This document shows, one piece after another, positions 1 through 6,419 of a DNA stretch of 13,504 nt. The notes beneath the pieces are model-generated. The model saw nothing but the letters and a program-made list of their open reading frames with translations. It ran no database searches and was not told where the DNA came from. The stretch spans positions 1 through 13,504 of the forward strand of contig JAJRWW010000028.1 in assembly GCA_024276595.1 (NCBI GenBank), read 5' to 3'. The translations under genes were made by a program, and so were the position numbers. Source of the stretch: Myxococcota bacterium. Lineage in GTDB: Bacteria > Myxococcota_A > Polyangia > HGW-17 > JAJRWW01. The number at the start of each line of letters is the position of its first letter. The first letter of the stretch is position 1.

Positions 1-2074
1 GGCCCTGCCGCCCGTAGTCAACCAGATAGTAGGGGCCGATGCGAGCTACCGGGTGCTGCTGGATGACCCGCCGGAAGACCGGCTCCCTGCGCCGGCCGAG
101 GTGCGCGGAGATCAGCGCTACCACGTGGCGCCCTGCCAACGCCAGGCGCAGGCCTGCTTGCCCTGGAGGCCCGACCAGGCGATACCCCCTCCGGCGACCT
201 CGCAGCGCCCGAGGCCGACGCCATCGCCCCCGTCGGCCACGGCGCCACACCCTGGTCCAGGCGCTCTCTGCCGCTCCAGCCTTCGCGTGGGAGAGCCTGC
301 GAGCCAGGCGGATCTCCGCTCGCCTGGCCATCCCCATCGCCGCCTTCCGAGACTGCGGGAGCGAGGAGACCATGAGGTAGTCCCTGTCCAGGTACCAGAG
401 CGCCTCGAACCTGGGCCCCAGGTCCCGAGCCACGAGCACGAGGGTCCCTTGGGAGGTGCGCCTGCGCACCTCCTCGAAGAACCGAGCCAGCTTCAGCCCC
501 CGATGGTACGGCGCTCGGTACAAGAGCGTGCCCGATCGCGAGCGCCCCTCCCTCAGCACCACCAGCGCCTCCCGCGCCTGCCAACCGAGCAGGCCCACGA
601 GCAGAGGCGCCAGCGCCCCGGCCGAGAGGATCGTCACCATGCGCGGCCGGTGGCCGGGGAGCAGACGCGCCAATCCCCAGCGAAGGGCCACCGCGAGCTC
701 CCACAAAACATCCATGGCGGCGAAGGATGCGGCAATGACAAAGTAGTAGGTGCGGTAGTTGTGGACATCCACCTCGTTGGGAAACTTGAAGTTGTGCAAG
801 AGCTGCCCGGTGAAAAACACCATCGGCAGAGCCGCTCGCAGCATGGGGCGCCCCAGGGCCAGCCGCAGGGGAATGCTCAGCAGCCAGGCGCCAGCGAGCA
901 AGAGCACCGGGGTAGTGTAGGTGTGGTGTACGAGGGTGAAGTACTTGCTCGCCAGGGGCCAAAAGTCCGGGCTGCCCGAGCGCATCCTGAAGGCCTGGTC
1001 CAGGTCAGCGCCCATGCCAACCCAGCGGGTGTAGCGGAAGTGAAACCAGAAGGTGACAAGCACCATGAGGCACATGGCCCCGAGCAGACCCCAGCGCCAA
1101 AGCATCGGCCGCGCCGGAGTCGGTGAGGATCGGCCGGGGCCACGGCCTCCCGACGGGGAGCCGGAGCCCACCTCCGCGGCCGCCAGGAGGGCGCCCAGGG
1201 CCAGGCAGAAGATCGCCGTGGAGACCATCCATCCAGGCCAGCCGACCTTGGCCACGAGAGCCCAGCGGGTGCCCACCGCCACCCCTCCAACCCCTCCGAG
1301 CCACACCAGCGCCCTCCAGGGGCTGCGAGGCACGAAGCTGGCAACCAGGAGGTAGCCGAACCCCGACCAGGCGGCGGCAAAGGCGATGAAGTACGGGGGC
1401 CAGTCGGTCACCCCCGCCAGCCCGAAGCCCACCAGGCAAAGGAGCGCCGAGCAAGGGCGGGGGGCCTGCATGAACGAGAGGAGCCCGACCACGCCCGCCA
1501 GAGAGTACAGCACGCCGGGGGTCTCGTGATCGTACAGGTGACAGAAGACCATGTTGTGGGGCAACAGCACGTAGATGGCGCCCGCGAGCAGGCCGCCCCA
1601 TGGTCCCCAGAGGCGGCGCCCCACAGCCACTACAAGCAGGAGCGTCGCGAGGGTGAACAGCACGGGAACCAGGCGGATCACCCACTCGTGGTCCCCCAAG
1701 ATCCACTGGAAGGGCACCAGGTACTGGGGGCAGATGATGGGGTGGTGCAGGTAGGCCGAGCCCTCTGGCGGCGCAGACTGCCCCACGTACGGCGTCGGGG
1801 TGAACACCCCGTGGCGTGCCAGGTTTCTCGCGGCGGCGCCGTGAAACCCGGCGTGATACCCGTAGTGCCCCCAGGCGAGGGGGGCCGCGATCCCCCAGAG
1901 GGCGTAGCCTGCGAAGAGACCCACCAGCAGCGCCAGGAGCCCACGCCTGGCCCAGGCCTCCAACGCCCCGCAGGCCGAGCCGGGTGAGCCGGGTGAGCCG
2001 GGTAAGCCGGGTGAGCCGGGTGAGCCGGGTGAGCCGGGTGGAGAAGAGCCCGCGCATGTGGCGTCGTCAGGCAT
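1..2074 (-). CDS. GT39/ArnT-like membrane glycosyltransferase, 3' end outside window
   Basis: Open for 691 codons without a stop from ATG at 2074 to the left edge, so the C-terminus is missing. I translated this frame directly; it has the best third-position G/C bias, and the other leftward ORFs here are shadows. After a Pro-Gly-Ser repeat (residues 13-33) comes TM1 (about 45-65), then a periplasmic-type loop ending in His-His-Pro (110-112), then 'EWVIRLVPVLFTLATLLL' (130-147), the arrangement of GT39/ArnT/PMT-type GT-C enzymes that use polyprenyl-phosphate sugars. Further hydrophobic spans follow to about residue 500, then a soluble domain. The usual catalytic Asp of the first loop is not evident, so the donor and acceptor are unknown. 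No Shine-Dalgarno precedes the ATG; a promoter-like element sits just upstream. Divergent from a sulfotransferase. Family call fairly sure; exact substrate unknown. Confidence 0.8.
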   Translation of the reverse strand, partial: MPDDATCAGSSPPGSPGSPGSPGLPGSPGSPGSACGALEAWARRGLLALLVGLFAGYALWGIAAPLAWGHYGYHAGFHGAAARNLARHGVFTPTPYVGQSAPPEGSAYLHHPIICPQYLVPFQWILGDHEWVIRLVPVLFTLATLLLVVAVGRRLWGPWGGLLAGAIYVLLPHNMVFCHLYDHETPGVLYSLAGVVGLLSFMQAPRPCSALLCLVGFGLAGVTDWPPYFIAFAAAWSGFGYLLVASFVPRSPWRALVWLGGVGGVAVGTRWALVAKVGWPGWMVSTAIFCLALGALLAAAEVGSGSPSGGRGPGRSSPTPARPMLWRWGLLGAMCLMVLVTFWFHFRYTRWVGMGADLDQAFRMRSGSPDFWPLASKYFTLVHHTYTTPVLLLAGAWLLSIPLRLALGRPMLRAALPMVFFTGQLLHNFKFPNEVDVHNYRTYYFVIAASFAAMDVLWELAVALRWGLARLLPGHRPRMVTILSAGALAPLLVGLLGWQAREALVVLREGRSRSGTLLYRAPYHRGLKLARFFEEVRRRTSQGTLVLVARDLGPRFEALWYLDRDYLMVSSLPQSRKAAMGMARRAEIRLARRLSHAKAGAAESAWTRVWRRGRRGRWRRPRALRGRRRGYRLVGPPGQAGLRLALAGRHVVALISAHLGRRREPVFRRVIQQHPVARIGPYYLVDYGRQG
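1977..2039. repeat. 9-bp tandem repeat, seven units, in frame in the glycosyltransferase
   Basis: Seven back-to-back copies of gagccgggt, the fourth with one change (aagccgggt). On the minus strand they encode a Pro-Gly-Ser (one Pro-Gly-Leu) run at residues 13-33, just before TM1. The unit is a multiple of three, so copy-number change would lengthen or shorten the cytoplasmic tail without breaking the frame. Confidence 0.93.
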
Positions 2075-2082
2075 TGTGGTGG

Positions 2083-2112
2083 AGTATTCTGCCCCGCCGC
2101 CCTGCCAGTCAA
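2083..2112 (-). promoter_or_regulatory. Candidate sigma70-type promoter for the glycosyltransferase
   Basis: On the minus strand TTGACT (2112-2107), an 18-bp spacer and AATACT (2088-2083). The expected transcription start is about 2076, only one or two bases before the ATG at 2074, so the mRNA would be nearly leaderless. This fits the lack of a Shine-Dalgarno. Inferred from consensus matching only. Confidence 0.45.
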
Positions 2113-2146
2113 GGAAAGCCGCATGGAGACGGTGACCGGTCGGATC

Positions 2147-2174
2147 TTGCGGGAGTGGAGCCCCATTGTAAGAT
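2147..2174 (+). promoter_or_regulatory. Candidate promoter for the sulfotransferase
   Basis: TTGCGG (2147-2152), a 16-bp spacer and TAAGAT (2169-2174). The predicted start is near 2181, the A of the ATG itself, implying a leaderless transcript; no Shine-Dalgarno lies in the normal position. An 8-bp palindrome GACCGGTC (2134-2141) lies between this and the divergent promoter and could be a shared operator. Confidence 0.4.
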
Positions 2175-2180
2175 GGGCCG

Positions 2181-3011
2181 ATGACAGCCCGAGGCTCCAC
2201 ACCCCGACAGACCCCTCTCCCGGGCTCCTTGGCCAGCTACCACCGACCGGACCGCACCCTCGTGGTGAGCGGCATCTCCCGCAGCGGCACCAGCCTGCTG
2301 TCGGTGCTGCTCAACACCGTCAGCGACGTCGTCTGCTTCAACGAGGTGATGCCCACCGACCCGGACCGCCTGCCCGAGGCGCTGGCCAGAGCTCGGAGAG
2401 ACCTGCTGACCGGTCGACCCGTGAAGAACAAGTTCGACAGCCAGGGGGAGCTCACCACAGACACCCTTGGGGACATGGTCATCCGAAAGGCGGTTGTGAA
2501 AAAGCCCCTCACCCGGGAGATGACCGTCGCCACCAAGCGCAACATCCCCTACCTGAACGAGGCCGAGCGCCTGCTGGGGCTCGGCTACTCCATGGTGGCC
2601 ATGATCCGCGACCCTGTCTACACCCTTGGGAGCTGGGGCAGCCCCAAGGCCACAGCCGCAAAGATCCCAGGGGCCACCCTCTCCCCGGACGCCACTCACC
2701 CACATTGGCACAAGGTCAGCTTCACCAAGGAGGACGTGGTGGAGCGCCGCGCCGAGGCGTGGCAGCATTTCGCGTCCCGCATCTGGGACCTGCGAGACCG
2801 GCTCCTCGTGGTGACCTACGAGCGCCTCTGCGCGGAGCCGGAGCGCACCATGGCCGCGCTCTGCAGCTTTGCTGGCCTGGCCCCGCCAGGCCCTCTGCCC
2901 GACCTGGTACGCCCGGCCCAGAATGACGCCCGACGCTACCGGGGCCTGCGACGGATCCGCGCTGCGGTGCACCTCCTGTGCCCGGCGAGGGAGCTCTTCG
3001 GCTACCGGTAG
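2181..3011 (+). CDS. PAPS-dependent sulfotransferase family protein
   Basis: A 276-residue cytosolic protein expected to transfer sulfate from PAPS to a hydroxyl of a glycan, lipid or small molecule. The 5'-phosphosulfate loop is visible as 'SGISRSGTS' (residues 30-38) after a beta strand. The 3'-phosphate site is 'MIRDP' (141-145), with Arg143 and Ser151 eight residues apart, the spacing known for PAPS sulfotransferases. The C-terminal 'VVTYERLCAEPERTM' stretch is also family-typical. The ATG at 2181 lacks a Shine-Dalgarno but follows a -10-like element directly. Divergent from a glycosyltransferase, which suggests sulfation of an exported glycan or lipid, though the substrate cannot be read from the sequence. 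Confidence 0.88.
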   Translation: MTARGSTPRQTPLPGSLASYHRPDRTLVVSGISRSGTSLLSVLLNTVSDVVCFNEVMPTDPDRLPEALARARRDLLTGRPVKNKFDSQGELTTDTLGDMVIRKAVVKKPLTREMTVATKRNIPYLNEAERLLGLGYSMVAMIRDPVYTLGSWGSPKATAAKIPGATLSPDATHPHWHKVSFTKEDVVERRAEAWQHFASRIWDLRDRLLVVTYERLCAEPERTMAALCSFAGLAPPGPLPDLVRPAQNDARRYRGLRRIRAAVHLLCPARELFGYR

Positions 3012-3131
3012 TGTCTCTGACCTGTCGTCAACCTGCGAGGAGACCGCATCCAGGCGAAGCCTGCGAGAGATGGAGATGGGGATGCAAAAAAGGGCGAGGA
3101 GAGAGAGGAGGGGTGGCCAGCAGGGGCCCGA

Positions 3132-3179
3132 GCTCAGCAGCTCAGCAGCTCAGCAGCTCAGCAGCTCAGTAGCTCAGTA
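3132..3179. repeat. 8-bp tandem repeat, six units, overlapping the terB-like stop codon
   Basis: Four copies of gctcagca followed by two of gctcagta, then a decayed copy (gctccgaa). On the minus strand the two variant copies encode the last residues (Leu-Leu-Ser-Tyr) and the TGA of the TerB-like gene; the remaining copies lie 3' of the stop. As 8 is not a multiple of 3, the TGA carried in each unit falls in all three minus-strand frames over the array. Confidence 0.93.
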
Positions 3180-3492
3180 GCTCCGAAAACAGCTTGAGGT
3201 TCTCCTCCTCATCGGGGTCCAGCACACCATCGGACATCACCACTGCCCTGACCGTGTCCAAAAACACCTCCCGGTGCCTGCGAGGAATCTGGGTGGGATC
3301 CACCTCCTCGGGCATGGGCGGCACCTTGAGCCACTCGTCCACCTGCGCCTTCTCATCGGGCTCCAGCTCCAGCACGCCGATGAGCTTGCCAATGAAGGAG
3401 CGCTCCTCGTCCTGGATCTCGAAGTCAGCCCAGGCGAAGGAGCAGACAAAGCGCATCAGGCTCAGCCTGTCTTCTTTGTTGAGCTTGTCCAT
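3166..3492 (-). CDS. TerB-like small acidic protein
   Basis: 108 residues, mostly helical and acidic, without a signal peptide or TM segment. Two halves each carry the TerB-type pattern of a hydrophobic helix followed by an acidic turn: 'FAWADFEIQDEE' (about 19-30) and 'VVMSDGVLDPDEEE' (about 84-97). TerB-family proteins are linked to tellurite resistance and membrane or metal-associated stress, but the biochemical role is poorly defined and no ter genes are nearby. The ATG at 3492 has no convincing Shine-Dalgarno; a TATGAT -10-like box sits 8 bp upstream. The C-terminal codons are built from an 8-bp tandem repeat. Apparently a single-gene unit. Confidence 0.7.
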   Translation of the reverse strand: MDKLNKEDRLSLMRFVCSFAWADFEIQDEERSFIGKLIGVLELEPDEKAQVDEWLKVPPMPEEVDPTQIPRRHREVFLDTVRAVVMSDGVLDPDEEENLKLFSELLSY

Positions 3493-3500
3493 GGCAGTGC

Positions 3501-3528
3501 ATCATACCCCAATGGGCGGGAAGCACAA
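3501..3528 (-). promoter_or_regulatory. Candidate promoter for the terB-like gene
   Basis: On the minus strand TTGTGC (3528-3523, weak), a 16-bp spacer and TATGAT (3506-3501, five of six consensus bases). The predicted start is at about 3494, two bases before the ATG at 3492. Together with the missing Shine-Dalgarno this suggests a leaderless message. The rest of the 216-bp gap (3493-3708) shows no gene or clear terminator. Confidence 0.45.
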
Positions 3529-3708
3529 CAGGAACACCCTCAACGTCAGGCTCGATCCGAGAAGCCGCGGCCGTGGCGCCGCCACCGCGCTTGCAGTGGC
3601 AGGCGGGAAGCAGGCCGCGTCCACGGCGCAGGCCGCCGCCCTGGCGCGGCTGATTCCCGACGCCCGGCGCCCGGTGGATAGGCTCTCGAGCGAAATGATC
3701 TCCTGCCG

Positions 3709-4764
3709 TCAGTGGCTGGAGGTCTCCGCAGCCAGCTCGGGACAGATCTCCTCCAGGGAGTCGCCCGCGTCCCTGTAAGCGCCAATGGCCACCGCCGCGA
3801 GGGCCATGGAGCCCGCCAGCGGTGAGAGACAGCCGCCGTTCACCGTGCACATTGCCCAGGCCAGGTGGAGCGAGGCCCTGGTGTTGCTCATGGTCTCATC
3901 CCCGAACTCGAGGATGCAGTCCCGCTCGCCCTCCACGTCGGGCCAGTCATCGGGGCAGAGCTCTCCCGTGCCGTGGTCAACCAGGTGGACGTCCAGATAG
4001 TACCAGAAGAAGTCCACCTCCTTGAGCCAGTCGTAGAAGAAGCGGATCCCCCGCTTGTGGGGCTCCCAGAGGCCCTCCACCAGGGTCGCGCCCACGGGCA
4101 GCACGTCCGGCAGGGCGTCCACTCCCAGGCTCAACCCGATGGATAAGCCGTACACTCCCTCCGGGGGCACCAGCACCTCCCCGGGGTCGATGAAGTTGTC
4201 GTCGTTCTCGTCGACCCCCGACACGAAAAAGGCCGGCTCCAGATGAATGAAGTCCTTGAGAAGGGGCAGCGAGAGCTCCGCCGACGTGGTCACGAAGTAG
4301 CCGTCCCAGTCGGAGACGCCGTGCTCAAAGCCCACCGCCACACCCTGGTAGAAGGTCACCGACACCCCCAGGCCGGGGGTGGTCACACCCATCCCGGCGT
4401 ACTTGGAGACGGACATCTGCCTGTGGTACAGGTCGAACACTACGTCGTATCCTCCCAGACCCACTGCGCTGCCGATGACCCCATCCCCCTCGGCGCCGAA
4501 GAAGAAGCCCAGCCGGGTGAAATCGTCAGAAAACTCGTATATCCCCCCGAGGACCTCGCAGGCGTCCAGCCGCTCCCAGAACCAGTCTTGCTTCCCGTCC
4601 GGGCCGAAGCTCCCCTCGTCGAACTCCCCGTACAGGTCGTTGAAGGCGTCGTTGGCCTCGGCGTTGATGGGATCGTCGTGCACGGAGGGAGGGTCCCCCG
4701 CGCAGGCAGAAATGAGCAGTGTGAAGAAGACCGCCGCCACTGCGCGGCTCCAGCCGGATCTCAT
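3709..4764 (-). CDS. Exported lipoprotein of unknown function with EF-hand-like loop
   Basis: 351 residues from ATG 4764, chosen over the ATG at 4797 because a GGAGGA Shine-Dalgarno lies 6 bases upstream and the protein then begins with a normal lipoprotein signal: Arg-containing start, hydrophobic core, lipobox I-S-A-Cys21. The mature protein is acidic and rich in aromatic and Gly residues, with many alternating strand-like stretches suggesting a beta-rich surface or secreted domain. Residues 185-196 ('DENDDNFIDPGE') fit the Ca2+-binding loop pattern D-x-N-x-D-x-x-I-x-x-x-E. Several Cys in the last third could form disulfides. I do not recognise the family. Divergent from the methyltransferase. 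Coding is secure; function is not. Confidence 0.8.
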   Translation of the reverse strand: MRSGWSRAVAAVFFTLLISACAGDPPSVHDDPINAEANDAFNDLYGEFDEGSFGPDGKQDWFWERLDACEVLGGIYEFSDDFTRLGFFFGAEGDGVIGSAVGLGGYDVVFDLYHRQMSVSKYAGMGVTTPGLGVSVTFYQGVAVGFEHGVSDWDGYFVTTSAELSLPLLKDFIHLEPAFFVSGVDENDDNFIDPGEVLVPPEGVYGLSIGLSLGVDALPDVLPVGATLVEGLWEPHKRGIRFFYDWLKEVDFFWYYLDVHLVDHGTGELCPDDWPDVEGERDCILEFGDETMSNTRASLHLAWAMCTVNGGCLSPLAGSMALAAVAIGAYRDAGDSLEEICPELAAETSSH

Positions 4765-4770
4765 GGTGCA

Positions 4771-4776
4771 TCCTCC
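4771..4776 (-). promoter_or_regulatory. Shine-Dalgarno GGAGGA fixing the lipoprotein start
   Basis: GGAGGA on the minus strand, six bases before ATG 4764. It supports the shorter start over the one at 4797, which would add 11 residues before the signal peptide. Confidence 0.75.
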
Positions 4777-4910
4777 AGGGGCCGTCCTTCGGGTCAACGA
4801 ACCGAATGGCGCCCAGAAGCCTCACCCTTGAAGGTGCTCCTGTGGAGCCCAAAAAATCAAGCCGAAAATCACGCCGGCGCCCTCAACGTTCCACGCTTGG
4901 GTGCCGGGGC

Positions 4911-4938
4911 TTGTGCTTGCCTGTGGTGACCTTATGCT
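4911..4938 (+). promoter_or_regulatory. Weak candidate promoter for the methyltransferase
   Basis: TTGTGC (4911-4916), a 16-bp spacer and TATGCT (4933-4938), which would give a leader of roughly 50 bases. It lies in the 234-bp divergent gap 4765-4998, where I see no gene and no clear promoter for the lipoprotein on the other strand. Confidence 0.3.
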
Positions 4939-4998
4939 TTGACCCAGTCGGCCAACTGCTCAGGATCCAGGGCGGCGTGTGCCCGCCAGAGGTGTATC

Positions 4999-5583
4999 AT
5001 GTCTCACGGAAAGAGGTTCCCCTACGAAAAGGTGGCCAGGCTCGACAGCCCCGAACGAAAGGCCATGCAGCCCGCGGCGCCGCTGGTGGAGCTGCTGGCC
5101 AGCTTCGAGCCGACGACCATCCTCGACGTGGGCGTGGGAACCGGGTACTTCGCCCTCCCCATCGCCGAGGCTCTGCCAGGGGCTCGGGTGCTGGGCCTGG
5201 ACGTGGAGCCCCAGATGCTCGAGGTCCTCACAGAGCGAGCAGCAGCCGCTCCACATGGGCACCGCGTGGAGCCCCTGGAGGCTCCCGAGGACCGCATCCC
5301 TCTCCCGGACGCGTCGGTGGACATGGTCCTCATGGTCAACCTGTACCACGAGCTCGCCGACCGGGTGGCCTACCTGGAGGAGACGCGGCGCGTTCTCGAG
5401 CCCGGCGGGCACCTGGTGATCTGTGACTGGGACCCCGACTCCACCCGGGAGGCGGGCCCGCCAGCGGACCACAGGGTCTCCCCTTCCATTGCGTGTGATG
5501 AGCTCGACGCCGCGGGCCTGGTGCAGGTCCAGCGCCACCACCTCTACGAGCCTTTCTACACCCTGGTGGCAGCGAGCCGCTGA
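4999..5583 (+). CDS. Class I SAM-dependent methyltransferase
   Basis: 194 residues. The start at ATG 4999 is preferred over 4939 because agagg at 4988-4992 is spaced six bases from it and the extra 20 residues upstream look non-coding. Rossmann-fold methyltransferase motifs appear in order: motif I 'ILDVGVGTGYFALPIA' (about 41-56), the acidic strand end 'LGLDVE' (about 64-69), motif 'VDMVLMVNLYHEL' and motif III 'RVLEPGGHLVICDW'. These bind S-adenosylmethionine; nothing shows the acceptor, so it could be a small molecule, lipid or protein. Cytosolic. A 62-bp gap separates it from the downstream lipoprotein/hydrolase, so the two may be co-transcribed. Confidence 0.88.
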   Translation: MSHGKRFPYEKVARLDSPERKAMQPAAPLVELLASFEPTTILDVGVGTGYFALPIAEALPGARVLGLDVEPQMLEVLTERAAAAPHGHRVEPLEAPEDRIPLPDASVDMVLMVNLYHELADRVAYLEETRRVLEPGGHLVICDWDPDSTREAGPPADHRVSPSIACDELDAAGLVQVQRHHLYEPFYTLVAASR

Positions 5584-5645
5584 CGGTACTCTTGTCCCGG
5601 CGAGATCCACCAGGCGGCCGACCTCGCGGCGGCAGGAGAAAAGAG

Positions 5646-6419
5646 ATGGTGCCAACGCGCTCGCAGCTCGGCCCGGTTGCCTGGGCTCTGGCCTCCCTCC
5701 TGGCGCCCCTGTCCGGCTGCCGTTGCCAGGCCAAGCTGGACACGGCCCCCCCCCTGGGCCACTGCGCAAAGGCCGGGCCTGGCCGGGGGCAGCTCTCCTT
5801 CGTGGCCACGGTCGCCCCCCCTCGCCTCTCCTTCGAGCCCACCTGCGACGGCTCGCTCCCCTTGGAGGCGGGCCCCTTCCGCTTCAACCCGGCCACCCGG
5901 GTCCTCTCCGGCCGGGTGCGCCTCTGGAACCGCGGGGACAGGGCCCGGGAAGACATGGTGGCCTTCGTGGACTTCCTCGAGGGCTCCAGCGGCGACAAGC
6001 GCTTTCGGCCGCACCTCTCCACGCTCGCCTCCGTGGTCACCCCCGAGGGGCGCCGCGGCTTCCTCCATGGGCGCATCGGGCCCGGCCAGGGAGCCTGGGC
6101 CCGCTGGTCATTCGTGGTGCCGCGTGAGGCTGGCACGGTCATCCGCGGGGCCGGGTGGGTGGACCCCGCCCAGGCGCGCGCCATGAGGGTGGAGCTGGAG
6201 GAGCTGGCCTCCGGAGCCCCGGAGGGGCGCCCTTCCACGGCTGGCTGGACGTGGCTTCATCGCCTGGACGGCTACTCGGGGTGGGGGGTGCTGAGCTCCT
6301 CCAGGCGACCGAGGCCCACCTCCCGGCCCCTGTCCTCTCCCGAGCCCGGGAGCACCGCCTGCTGCTGGTGGGCCGGCGTCCGCCCCGCGGCCTGCGCCTG
6401 GGGCTCGGAGGATCTGTGA
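5646..6419 (+). CDS. Lipoprotein N-terminal part of a split exported hydrolase (frame 0)
   Basis: Begins at ATG 5646 with aggag (5634-5638) seven bases upstream; an in-frame ATG at 5592 would put basic residues ahead of the signal and is less likely. The first 25 residues form a lipoprotein signal with lipobox L-S-G-Cys25. The following 190 or so residues are beta-rich, with strand-like repeats such as 'LSGRVRLWNRGD'. Third-position G/C is high in this frame up to about 6290 and then collapses: the last 43 or so codons to TGA 6417-6419 read as Ser/Cys/Trp-rich shadow. Coding signal continues at once in frame 2. I therefore take this as the 5' part of one gene with the next entry, broken by a one-base frame change at a G6 run. 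Stand-alone product 257 residues. Confidence 0.75.
   Translation: MVPTRSQLGPVAWALASLLAPLSGCRCQAKLDTAPPLGHCAKAGPGRGQLSFVATVAPPRLSFEPTCDGSLPLEAGPFRFNPATRVLSGRVRLWNRGDRAREDMVAFVDFLEGSSGDKRFRPHLSTLASVVTPEGRRGFLHGRIGPGQGAWARWSFVVPREAGTVIRGAGWVDPAQARAMRVELEELASGAPEGRPSTAGWTWLHRLDGYSGWGVLSSSRRPRPTSRPLSSPEPGSTACCWWAGVRPAACAWGSEDL

Noticed and set aside
18..2057. Several long minus-strand ORFs (18-962, 877-1380, 1005-2057, 1678-2202) and plus-strand ones across the glycosyltransferase
   Set aside because: They are low-complexity Pro/Gly/Arg/Ala translations. The third minus frame is open throughout and gives coherent membrane-protein sequence.
3051..3063. Hairpin CAGGC-GAA-GCCTG after the sulfotransferase as a terminator
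   Set aside because: Only a 5-bp stem and no following T-tract on either strand in the right place.
3132..3179. CRISPR-like array
   Set aside because: The units are 8 bp with no spacers; it is a simple tandem repeat.
3425..3850. Minus-strand ORFs bridging the gap between the lipoprotein and the terB-like gene
   Set aside because: They overlap both genes in other frames, have poor codon bias and show no recognisable protein features.
6282..6290. Programmed -1 ribosomal frameshift site
   Set aside because: The zero-frame codons TGG GGG GTG do not form an X-XXY-YYZ heptamer; an indel or transcriptional slippage at G6 is simpler.
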